The position numbers and the translations under genes were made by a program. 6,208 nucleotides of DNA from the NCBI GenBank assembly GCA_002685275.1, contig NYWX01000063.1, positions 1 through 6,208 of the forward strand, in the 5' to 3' direction. The stretch comes from Gammaproteobacteria bacterium. Lineage in GTDB: Bacteria; Pseudomonadota; Gammaproteobacteria; Woeseiales; Woeseiaceae. Below, in pieces: positions 1 through 6,208 of this stretch (its first letter is position 1; every line of letters begins with the position of its first letter). The notes beneath the pieces were generated by a model. The model worked only from the letters and a program-made list of their open reading frames with translations. It searched no databases and had not been told where the DNA came from.

Positions 1-2508
1 AATGAAGAGCTTAACTTGGTTCCCATTTATCGTGACCCTGTGCATGATTTTGGTATATTTAAATACGATCCTAAAGATCTAAAATATATCCAACCTCATG
101 TTTTAAATTTTGCTTCTGAGGTTGTAAAAATTGGACAAGAAATCCGTGTAATCGGGAATGATGCTGGGGAAAAACTCTCTATTTTAGCTGGCACAATTGC
201 TAGGCTGGATCGTAAAGCTCCTGATTATGGGCGAGGTAATTATAATGACTTTAATACCTTTTATTATCAGGCGGCATCAGGAACTTCAGGAGGTTCCTCG
301 GGGTCACCAGTAATTAATATCAATGGTGAAGTTGTGGCATTGAATGCTGGTGGGAATAAAAATTCATCAAGTAGTTTCTTTTTTCCTCCCGATAGAATTG
401 AACGGGCATTAAAATTGATTCAACAGCATCAGGTTGTTAATCGTGGTTCATTACAAACTGAATTTGTGCGCTTAACTTTTGACGAGCTTGGTCGACTTGG
501 ACTTACTTCAGAAATAGAAAAAAAACTGCGAAAAAATATCAATGTTTCTGATGGCATGTTAGTTGTTCAAAGAATTATTAATGGTGCTGAGATCGCAGAA
601 TTCATTGAACCGGGTGATATCTTATTGCGAATTAATGAAGTATTGATAACTGATTTTATAACTTTGGCAGATATTCTGGATGCAAATGTAGGTCAAGATC
701 TCATTATTGAGATAAATCGTGGTGGTAAGAATTTTCGTTATACAGTTAATGTGACTGATCTCCATAGTATTACTCCAGATGCGTATTTAAGCTCTGGAGA
801 TAGTATTTTTAATAATTTTTCGTATCAACAAGCCAGGCATTACAATCTCCCCATAATGGGCGTTTACGTTGCCGATCCTGGTTACTCACTCTCTAAATCA
901 GGTATTCCTCGCGGGGCGATCATTTTTGAGGTGGATGGAAAAGACATTTTTAATATAGAAGATTTTAAGAACTATCTATCAACTCTGACTGACAAAAATA
1001 AAATTAATATGAGGTTCGTTAGATATTCAGACCCATTGAATAGTGTCTTGAGGTCTGTCGAGGTTGATAGAACCTGGTTTACTAGTGAAATATGTAGAGC
1101 AAGGGATTATCATTCCTGGTCTTGTGAAGCATTAGATACTGGATCACCAGCAGTAGAAAAAGTATCGAGAAGTGCCTCATATACTAAACACAAGCAATCA
1201 TTAAAAAATACCATTAATCCAACTCTTGTTCATGTTAGCTATGATTTACCTTATCCCATAGCAGGGATTATGAACCGCCATTACTATGGTACGGGAGTAA
1301 TTGTTGATAAAAATCGAGGTTTGATTATTGTTGATCGAAATACGGTACCACTGGCTATGGGTGACATTAGATTGACGTTCGCAGGATCTCTTGAGATTTC
1401 AGGAAAAGTTGAATATATTCATCCATTACATAATCTGGCATTATTGAGTTTTGACCCTAAGTTAATTGGTAACACACCAATAAAAGCAGCGATATTTAGT
1501 AAGAGTGAGCTTACAGCTGGAGAAAAAACTTGGTTGTCAGGGCTTAAGTTGGATCATCAATTATTTCATCAACAAGTAACAGTTGCCTCTGTTGACCCAC
1601 TCAATCTACCACCTTCTATTAATTTTTCTGATTCAAATATTGAAGTTATTGATTTGGTAAATGCACCTGATGATATTTATGGCGTTTTAACTGATCAAAA
1701 AGGGCGAGTTAAAGCCTTATGGACAAGCTTTTCATACCGTTCGGCTGGAGAGTCTTATCAAATGAATCGCGGTATAAGCTCGGAGTTGGTCAATGAGTTT
1801 ATCGAACAATTTCAAACAGAAAAGTCGCTATATTCCCTTGAACTAGAGCTTGGCTATATTCCTCTATTCTCAGCTCGAAAACTGGGCTTATCGGATGATT
1901 GGATTAGTCAATTTGAAAAACAGAGTGAAAAGCGACGAATCATTATTGTCAATAATCGCTTATCAGGATCATCAGCAGCTGATGTAATCCAAAATGGTGA
2001 TTTGATATTAGCTATCGATGGCGAGTTAGTTACATCATTTCGTGATTATGAAAAATACAGTCAAGCGAATGAAGTAATAGTAACTTTATGGCGACAAAAT
2101 AAATTAAAAGAAGTGAATGTCTCTAGTGCCTTATTAAGTGGTAACAATATTGAGGATGTTTTAATTTGGGCTGGAGCGCATTTACACAGCCCTCACCGTG
2201 CCCTAGCAAAACGTGGCATTAATACATCAGGTGTTTATGTTGCTTTTAGTAATTATGGTTCACCAGCCACTCGTTATGGTTTAAATATCGGCCAGAGAAT
2301 TGTTGCTGTTGATGGAATCGACACACCAACTCTTAAGAAATTTATCGAGCAGATCAAAGATAGAGAAGATCAGTCATCATTAAAATTAAAAGTAATTTCG
2401 TGGAATGGTAGAATAAATGTTATTACTATGAAATTAGATAATGAATTTTGGGCGCCATATCAACTTAAAAAATCAAGCTCTGGTTGGCAACGCTCAATAA
2501 TTAAATGA
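1..2508 (+). CDS. Nma111/Deg7-type double trypsin-like/PDZ protein, 5' end outside window
   Basis: This is a partial gene: the frame is open to base 1, and the codons before the TTG at base 16 already fit the protease domain, so that TTG is not the start. Residues are numbered from base 1 (835 visible). Residues 1-145 are the second half of an HtrA/Deg serine protease domain, with the YRDPVHDFG motif (catalytic Asp16, bases 46-48) and GTSGGSSGSPVI (nucleophile Ser100, bases 298-300). The catalytic His lies off the left edge. PDZ-like domains follow at about 153-252 and 265-355. A second protease-like domain (about 405-600) has VDRNTV where His is expected, HPLHNLALL with Asn478 in place of Asp, and no GxSGG loop, so it should be inactive. 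Two more PDZ-like domains lie at about 610-705 and 725-815. This order and these signatures match yeast Nma111 and plant Deg7. The likely role is ATP-independent protein quality control, probably in the envelope, but the N-terminal targeting signal cannot be seen. The downstream peptidase gene starts 13 bp later. Confidence 0.88.
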   Translation, partial: NEELNLVPIYRDPVHDFGIFKYDPKDLKYIQPHVLNFASEVVKIGQEIRVIGNDAGEKLSILAGTIARLDRKAPDYGRGNYNDFNTFYYQAASGTSGGSSGSPVININGEVVALNAGGNKNSSSSFFFPPDRIERALKLIQQHQVVNRGSLQTEFVRLTFDELGRLGLTSEIEKKLRKNINVSDGMLVVQRIINGAEIAEFIEPGDILLRINEVLITDFITLADILDANVGQDLIIEINRGGKNFRYTVNVTDLHSITPDAYLSSGDSIFNNFSYQQARHYNLPIMGVYVADPGYSLSKSGIPRGAIIFEVDGKDIFNIEDFKNYLSTLTDKNKINMRFVRYSDPLNSVLRSVEVDRTWFTSEICRARDYHSWSCEALDTGSPAVEKVSRSASYTKHKQSLKNTINPTLVHVSYDLPYPIAGIMNRHYYGTGVIVDKNRGLIIVDRNTVPLAMGDIRLTFAGSLEISGKVEYIHPLHNLALLSFDPKLIGNTPIKAAIFSKSELTAGEKTWLSGLKLDHQLFHQQVTVASVDPLNLPPSINFSDSNIEVIDLVNAPDDIYGVLTDQKGRVKALWTSFSYRSAGESYQMNRGISSELVNEFIEQFQTEKSLYSLELELGYIPLFSARKLGLSDDWISQFEKQSEKRRIIIVNNRLSGSSAADVIQNGDLILAIDGELVTSFRDYEKYSQANEVIVTLWRQNKLKEVNVSSALLSGNNIEDVLIWAGAHLHSPHRALAKRGINTSGVYVAFSNYGSPATRYGLNIGQRIVAVDGIDTPTLKKFIEQIKDREDQSSLKLKVISWNGRINVITMKLDNEFWAPYQLKKSSSGWQRSIIK

Positions 2509-2511
2509 TAT

Positions 2512-2516
2512 AGAGA
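2512..2516 (+). promoter_or_regulatory. Weak Shine-Dalgarno of the M24 peptidase gene
   Basis: AGAGA lies in the 13-bp gap after the stop of the upstream protease gene, about 5-9 bases before the ATG at 2522. It is a poor match to AGGAGG. Translation may therefore be helped by ribosomes finishing the upstream gene, which would fit an operon. Confidence 0.4.
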
Positions 2517-2521
2517 AAATT

Positions 2522-3781
2522 ATGAATAAAAGATCTTTTTTGAAAGCTACCTCAGCACTTACTGCCGGATCCTTAGCTCCAAGAATTGGTTTTAATGCTG
2601 CTAGGGAAGTTGATGATATAGAGATGTTAAAGAGTTTAACAAAAGAAGCTCAACCAATTTCAAAGGTTGAGCGTGAGGATCGGATACGAAAAGCGCAAAT
2701 ATTAATGCAAGCAGAAAATATCGATGCTCTGTTATTGGAGGCTGGATCGGCACTTATCTATTTCACAGGTGTTAAGTGGCGTCGCTCAGAACGCTTTACT
2801 GGAGTGATTATCCCTAAAGAAGGCGATATTGTGTTTATTACTCCCTATTTTGAGGAGCCATCAGTTAGAGAAAGTATGGCATTTGAGGCTGAGGTAAGGA
2901 CTTGGCATGAGCATGAGGATCCATTCAAAATAGTAGTTGACATACTAAGAGATCGAAAAGTTTTGCAAGGTAAATTAGCGATTGAGGAGACGATACGTCA
3001 TTTTATTGTTGATGGTATTGCTAAATTAACGAATGTTACGCAACTGGTATCTGGCAAAGAAATTACTCGTGGATGCCGTATGTTTAAATCAACCAATGAG
3101 CTTGCTTTGATGCAAGTGGCAAATAATGTAACGCTTGAGGCCTATCGTTATGTATATAAGAATATTCAAGTAGGTATGAGTCCAAGGGATATTGGATCCA
3201 TGATGAGTGAGACCTCAACATCACTAGGTGGTGTGGTCAAATTTTCTGGAGTATTATTGAATGAAGCTAGTGCATATCCACATGGCACCAAACAACCCCA
3301 ACAAGTAAAAGAGGGTGGCATGATTTTGATGGATTGTGGTTGTTCTGTGCATGATTATGTGTCGGATATTTCGCGCTCCTGGGTGTTTGGTGAACCGACA
3401 AAAAAACAACGCCAAGTATGGAATACTGTTAAACAAGGACAAGAATTGGCTCTTGAGACAGCCCAAGTTGGTGTGCCTGCTGGTCAAGTTGATGATGTGG
3501 TGAGGGCTTTTTATACTAAAATGGGTTATGGGCCTGATTATGAGACCCCAGGTTTATCACATCGTTTAGGACATGGTATTGGTATTGATGGACATGAACC
3601 GATTAATTTTGTGCGAGGTGAATCGACTAAATTAGCCCCAGGTATGTGTTTCTCAGATGAACCTGGCATTTATATTTTTGGCGAGTTTGGCGTTCGATTG
3701 GAGGATTGTTTGTATATAACTGAAACAGGGCCAAAATTATTTACAAATTTTTCACCTTCAATTGATCAACCATTTGGTTGA
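2522..3781 (+). CDS. M24B metallopeptidase (Xaa-Pro aminopeptidase-like), probably Tat-exported
   Basis: A 419-residue pita-bread-fold peptidase of the aminopeptidase P/prolidase/creatinase group, predicted to remove residues next to proline in peptides. The creatinase-type N-terminal domain spans about residues 48-180 and the catalytic domain about 190-405. All five dinuclear-metal ligands are present: Asp271 (LMDCG), Asp282 (VSDISR), His351 (LGHGIG), Glu380 (DEPGIY) and Glu394 (RLEDCL). His254 (YPHG) and His358 (GHEP) match the conserved active-site histidines. The intact set argues for an enzyme rather than a binding-only homologue. The N-terminus [20 protein letters not shown] resembles a twin-arginine signal with Lys-Arg for Arg-Arg and the usual Phe-Leu-Lys; cleavage might fall near Ala27. 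That N-terminus supports the ATG at 2522. The gene follows the Nma111-like protease gene closely and probably shares its transcript. Its stop codon lies inside a palindrome shared with the convergent gene. Exact substrate (dipeptide or longer peptide) is not decidable here. Confidence 0.88.
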   Translation: MNKRSFLKATSALTAGSLAPRIGFNAAREVDDIEMLKSLTKEAQPISKVEREDRIRKAQILMQAENIDALLLEAGSALIYFTGVKWRRSERFTGVIIPKEGDIVFITPYFEEPSVRESMAFEAEVRTWHEHEDPFKIVVDILRDRKVLQGKLAIEETIRHFIVDGIAKLTNVTQLVSGKEITRGCRMFKSTNELALMQVANNVTLEAYRYVYKNIQVGMSPRDIGSMMSETSTSLGGVVKFSGVLLNEASAYPHGTKQPQQVKEGGMILMDCGCSVHDYVSDISRSWVFGEPTKKQRQVWNTVKQGQELALETAQVGVPAGQVDDVVRAFYTKMGYGPDYETPGLSHRLGHGIGIDGHEPINFVRGESTKLAPGMCFSDEPGIYIFGEFGVRLEDCLYITETGPKLFTNFSPSIDQPFG

Positions 3782-3782
3782 T
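3765..3782. repeat. Palindrome holding both stop codons of the convergent genes
   Basis: ATCAACC at 3765-3771 and GGTTGAT at 3776-3782 form a perfect 7-bp stem with loop ATTT. The 16-bp overlap of the two convergent reading frames (3766-3781) lies wholly inside it, and each strand's TGA is part of the stem. A hairpin here could slow or end transcription from both sides. Neither strand has a T-run directly after the stem and the stem has only three G-C pairs, so it does not qualify as a standard intrinsic terminator. No better terminator was seen between the two genes. Confidence 0.75.
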
Positions 3783-5844
3783 GCATGGGTGATTCAGTAA
3801 TAAGTTTAATGAGCGCTTCAAATGAGGTGATTGGTGGTGAACATTGCTTCCCCTGACACAAATAAGCCACTACTTTGCCTGTGATTGGTTTTCGATTATT
3901 CAAACTTAAGGGTAGTAACTCTTCTGCGTCCGGAATAGCAAATACCAGTCTCTTAGGTGCATATATTTTTCTGGTTGCGTCCTGCCAGTCCAAGATCAAT
4001 TTTATATCTCCTCTAATGATAATGATTTCTGGGGGGTCAAGATAATCATCAAGTGTCTGAATTAAGGAGGTATGACCATGCGGTGCTTTTATTAACATCC
4101 CCCAAGCACTCTTGATAGTGGACTCAGCAGCTGTTAGATATTTACTTTGACCAAGTAACCAACCTAATCTTTGTAGAGCAAAACTCGCTATTCCATTACC
4201 AGATGGCGTTGCATCATCGGTCATAGGTTTTGGTCTATGAATTAATTGTTCATGATCCTTAGCAGTAAAAAAGAAACCACCATCAACTTCGTCATAAAAA
4301 TATTCCAATAATTGATCAGCTAACTCGATCGCAAAATGTAAATGCTTCGAATCCCAATGTGTTTGTAAAGATTCTATTAACGCATCCAATAGATAGGCAT
4401 AATCATCAAGATAGGCTGAAAACTTCGCCTCTCCATTTTTATAACAAGCCATCAATCTGTGGTTATCAATATGATTGTCTTTAATGAAATTAATGGCTTT
4501 ATTATTTTTCTGGATAATATCATTTCGGCCAAGTGCACGTGAGGCAACAGCCAGCCCTTTGATAGCCAGTGCATTCCATGCAGTTAGTTGTTTATCATCT
4601 AATGATGGTAAAATACGTTCTTGACGTTTTCTTTGTAAACTATTCTTAGCTTCAAGAATAATATTAGTCACTTGGACAATAGTTAGATTAAATTTCTTAG
4701 CTAAAGTCTCTACATTAGTTTGAACTGTGAGGTGCCATTTACCTTCAAAATTAGCGGTTTTATCCAGACCGAAATACTCTCTAATTAAAGGGAGATCTTG
4801 TTTTTTTATAATTGCTTCGATCTCGTTTTTATCCCATATATAATAGGTTCCTTCCGCACCCTCAGAATCAGCATTTAAGGTTGAGTAAAAACCACCATTA
4901 GTTGCCCGCATATCTTTTAAGATCCAGACTGCGGTTTCTTCAGTGATTTTTTTGAACAGCACATCTCCAGTGGCTAGGTAAGCATTGGTATAAATAGTTA
5001 AGAGCAAGCCATTGTCATATAGCATTTTTTCAAAGTGAGGTATTTGCCATTTTTGATCAACACTATAGCGATAAAAACCACCACTGAGCTGGTCATATAT
5101 CCCTCCTTCAGCCATACGGGTTAGGGTGAGGGTAGCTAAAAATAATGCCTCAATGTCAGGCTCAATCTGAAATGCTGTTTTTCGCCAATGCCTTAAAAGG
5201 CTCTCTAGAATCGTGGTCTGAGGAAATTTTGGTGCCATGCCAATGCCCCCATATTTTTTATCAAAACTTGCCTCAATTTCTTTCCTGACATTTTCTAGTG
5301 GTTTGGTATCTATAGTTTCATTGGTATTTGTGGGTAGGAGGTTATCAAAGATTTCATTAAGTTTTACCCCCTGATCTTGTATTGCTCCTTTTTCATTATT
5401 GTAATAATGAGCAACTCTTTGGATTAACTCTGGGAAGGCTGGCATACCATGACGAGCTGTATTTGGAAAATACGTTCCACCAAAAAAAGGACGCTGTGTA
5501 TCGGGATCAAGAAACATAGTTAAGGGCCAGCCACCTGTTCTTTGCGTGAGAATTTGATGTGCAGTTTGGTAGATTTGATCTATATCAGGTCGCTCTTCAC
5601 GATCAATTTTAATATTAACGAAGTACGTATTCATAATTTTAGCTATTTTTGAATCCGCGAATGATTCACGCGCCATAACATGGCACCAATGACACGCTGA
5701 ATAACCAATAGAGAGCAGTATAGGTTTATTTTCTAATTGAGCTTTGGCCAAACTTTCTTTATTCCACGGGAGCCATGCAACTGGGTTCTCACTGTGTTGT
5801 AACAAGTATGGACTGGATTCATTTTTGAGTTGATTTTTTGACAT
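3766..5844 (-). CDS. yyaL: YyaL/SPATA20-family thioredoxin-domain protein (DUF255, N-acylglucosamine 2-epimerase-like fold)
   Basis: A complete 692-residue member of the YyaL family (COG1331), close to the usual bacterial length. Residues 1-165 are the thioredoxin-like DUF255 domain, with ESSPYLLQH at 9-17, the redox-type pair Cys51/Cys54 (SACHWCHVM), DREERPDID at 81-89 and [11 protein letters not shown] at 104-114. The remainder is an alpha/alpha-barrel resembling glycosidases and sugar epimerases, with KFPQ at 206-209, [17 protein letters not shown] at 247-263, [11 protein letters not shown] at 269-279, NADSEG at 324-329, and DDATPSGNG at 543-551. The C-terminus keeps a second family-typical pair, Cys663 and Cys668 ([11 protein letters not shown]). 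The conserved N-terminal motif fixes the start at 5844, although only AT-rich sequence and no clear Shine-Dalgarno precedes it. No signal peptide is seen, so it is probably cytoplasmic. The family's biochemical function is not firmly known; a redox or sugar-related role is inferred from folds. A weak promoter candidate (TTTCAA, 16 bp, TTAAAT reading leftward from 5908 to 5881) lies upstream. Confidence 0.93.
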   Translation of the reverse strand: MSKNQLKNESSPYLLQHSENPVAWLPWNKESLAKAQLENKPILLSIGYSACHWCHVMARESFADSKIAKIMNTYFVNIKIDREERPDIDQIYQTAHQILTQRTGGWPLTMFLDPDTQRPFFGGTYFPNTARHGMPAFPELIQRVAHYYNNEKGAIQDQGVKLNEIFDNLLPTNTNETIDTKPLENVRKEIEASFDKKYGGIGMAPKFPQTTILESLLRHWRKTAFQIEPDIEALFLATLTLTRMAEGGIYDQLSGGFYRYSVDQKWQIPHFEKMLYDNGLLLTIYTNAYLATGDVLFKKITEETAVWILKDMRATNGGFYSTLNADSEGAEGTYYIWDKNEIEAIIKKQDLPLIREYFGLDKTANFEGKWHLTVQTNVETLAKKFNLTIVQVTNIILEAKNSLQRKRQERILPSLDDKQLTAWNALAIKGLAVASRALGRNDIIQKNNKAINFIKDNHIDNHRLMACYKNGEAKFSAYLDDYAYLLDALIESLQTHWDSKHLHFAIELADQLLEYFYDEVDGGFFFTAKDHEQLIHRPKPMTDDATPSGNGIASFALQRLGWLLGQSKYLTAAESTIKSAWGMLIKAPHGHTSLIQTLDDYLDPPEIIIIRGDIKLILDWQDATRKIYAPKRLVFAIPDAEELLPLSLNNRKPITGKVVAYLCQGKQCSPPITSFEALIKLITESPMHQPNG

Positions 5845-5902
5845 AAATTTTGATCACATATTGATGAATTTATGATGATTATTTAACTAAGATGAGGTGA
5901 TA

Positions 5903-5931
5903 TTGAAACAGTGTAACAAAAAGTGTAGATT
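5903..5931 (+). promoter_or_regulatory. Candidate sigma70 promoter for the lipoprotein gene
   Basis: TTGAAA (5903-5908, five of six bases of the -35 consensus) and TAGATT (5926-5931, four of six of the -10 consensus) are separated by the optimal 17 bp. This predicts a start near 5938 and a leader of about 100 bases before the ATG at 6042. It is the best-spaced pair found by eye in the 197-bp intergenic region. A weaker alternative is TTGATG at 5955-5960 with TATCAA at 5979-5984 (18 bp). In AT-rich DNA such matches arise by chance, so confidence is modest. Confidence 0.4.
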
Positions 5932-5942
5932 GGTGTTCTAGA

Positions 5943-6010
5943 TTAATTGTTAGCTTGATGTATAGTTACAGATCAAAGTATCAATGAATTAAGTTACAAC
6001 TGACAATTAA
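5943..6010 (+). repeat. Imperfect inverted repeat in the lipoprotein gene leader
   Basis: TTAATTGTTAG (5943-5953) and CTGACAATTAA (6000-6010) pair over 11 positions, with one G-U wobble in RNA, around a 46-base loop. The structure would start just after the predicted transcription start and end about 20 bases before the ribosome binding site. The loop holds further short complementary pieces (TTGAT at 5955-5959 with ATCAA at 5972-5976 or 5980-5984). It may be a leader RNA structure or a binding site for a dimeric regulator. It matches no riboswitch that I recognise. Confidence 0.4.
5964..5998 (+). repeat. Direct repeat AGTTACA, two copies
   Basis: AGTTACA occurs at 5964-5970 and 5992-5998, 28 bp start to start, with a third GTTACA core inverted at 5912-5917 (TGTAAC). 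All three lie between the two divergent genes. They could be operator half-sites, but the motif is short and the DNA AT-rich, so chance is possible. Confidence 0.25.
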
Positions 6011-6024
6011 GTTTTCACAAATTT

Positions 6025-6036
6025 TCTCCGGAGAGT
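6025..6036 (+). promoter_or_regulatory. Ribosome binding site of the lipoprotein gene, within a palindrome
   Basis: GGAG at 6030-6033, within GGAGAGT, sits 8 bases before the ATG at 6042. It is the strongest Shine-Dalgarno in the window and decides the start. The core is the right half of a perfect 10-bp palindrome, TCTCCGGAGA (6025-6034), so an anti-Shine-Dalgarno CTCC lies directly beside it. Confidence 0.75.
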
Positions 6037-6041
6037 AAAAA

Positions 6042-6208
6042 ATGGTAGATCGAGTAAAAGGGTTTTGGTTACGTGGTTTTTTAAAAAGTAAAGTATGGGC
6101 ATTAGGTTTACTAGTGTTCGTTATTGCGGCTTGTGGCGGAGGCGGTTACGGTGGTGACGAAGCTACTCCAGCACCATATGGTGGAACTCCAGCAACGCCT
6201 CCAGCAAC
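6042..6208 (+). CDS. Lipoprotein with Gly-rich and Pro/Thr/Ala-rich N-terminal linker, 3' end outside window
   Basis: Only the first 55 codons are inside the window. They give a basic n-region (MVDRVKGFWLRGFLKSK, with two Trp up to residue 19), a hydrophobic stretch at about 18-30 (VWALGLLVFVIAA) and a lipobox IAAC with Cys31 as the predicted lipidation site, which points to a signal peptidase II substrate anchored in the outer or inner membrane. After Cys31 comes GGGGYGGDE, then a segment rich in Pro, Thr, Ala and Gly (ATPAPYGGTPATPPA), which is likely a flexible tether to a folded domain beyond the right edge. Residue 33 onwards has no Asp at +2, so the E. coli inner-membrane retention signal is absent. 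The start is supported by a good ribosome binding site and the signal peptide. The gene is divergent from the YyaL-family gene with 197 bp between. Function cannot be assigned from this fragment; the frame is still open at the window end. Confidence 0.8.
   Translation, partial: MVDRVKGFWLRGFLKSKVWALGLLVFVIAACGGGGYGGDEATPAPYGGTPATPPA

Noticed and set aside
16..18. TTG as start codon of the first gene
   Set aside because: The frame is open to base 1 and upstream codons fit the family sequence before YRDPVHDFG; starting here would cut the protease domain and remove the catalytic His.
3254..3487. Open frame of 77 codons on the minus strand
   Set aside because: It lies inside the M24 peptidase gene, opposite its catalytic-domain residues, and shows no recognisable motif or ribosome binding site.
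3733..3751. AAAATT/AATTTT inverted repeat as a terminator for the minus-strand gene
   Set aside because: The stem is only A-T pairs, lies in the coding region of the M24 gene and is not followed by a T-run on the minus strand.
5851..5858. TGATCACA as a CRP-like site in front of the yyaL-family gene
   Set aside because: Only one half-site is present; the partner half six bases away does not match TGTGA/TCACA.
5961..5966. TATAGT as the -10 element of the lipoprotein gene
   Set aside because: The nearest TTGTTA (5947-5952) is only 8 bp upstream and no acceptable -35 lies at 16-18 bp.
1..6208. Mobile elements, CRISPR arrays, tRNA or rRNA genes, phage or defence genes
   Set aside because: No array-like repeats, no transposase or integrase motifs and no RNA-gene signatures were seen; nearly the whole window is accounted for by four protein genes.

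Overview
The window is AT-rich, gene-dense DNA that most likely comes from a Gram-negative bacterium. The evidence is a lipobox-type lipoprotein, a probable Tat-exported peptidase and a bacterial HtrA/Deg-type protein. A gammaproteobacterium is a reasonable guess, but no marker gene here fixes the taxon. There are no RNA genes, CRISPR arrays, insertion sequences or other mobile-element signs.

Layout. (1) Bases 1-2508, plus strand: the 3' part of a large gene for a tandem trypsin-like/PDZ protein of the Nma111/Deg7 type, cut by the left window edge. Its first protease domain keeps the catalytic Asp and Ser. Its second protease-like domain has lost the catalytic residues, as in the yeast and plant relatives. 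(2) Bases 2522-3781, plus strand: an M24B metallopeptidase (aminopeptidase P/creatinase fold) with all five metal ligands and a Tat-like N-terminus. It starts 13 bp after gene 1, so the two are probably one operon. (3) Bases 3766-5844, minus strand: a full-length YyaL/SPATA20-family protein (thioredoxin-like DUF255 domain plus an alpha/alpha-barrel). It converges on gene 2, and the two 3' ends overlap by 16 bp inside a palindrome. (4) Bases 5845-6041: a 197-bp divergent intergenic region with a candidate sigma70 promoter, a long imperfect inverted repeat and a good ribosome binding site. (5) Bases 6042-6208, plus strand: the 5' end of a lipoprotein gene with a Gly-rich then Pro/Thr/Ala-rich segment after the lipid-attachment cysteine, cut by the right edge.

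How they may work together: genes 1 and 2 look like an envelope proteolysis pair, with an HtrA-like protease making peptides and a Pro-specific exopeptidase trimming them. This is inferred from order and spacing only. The YyaL-family gene and the lipoprotein gene are transcribed away from each other, and nothing seen ties them to the protease pair. The most unusual points are the eukaryote-like Nma111/Deg7 architecture in a bacterial setting, the palindromic convergent stop-codon overlap that gives both proteins a Gln-Pro-x-Gly end, and the structured leader before the lipoprotein gene.
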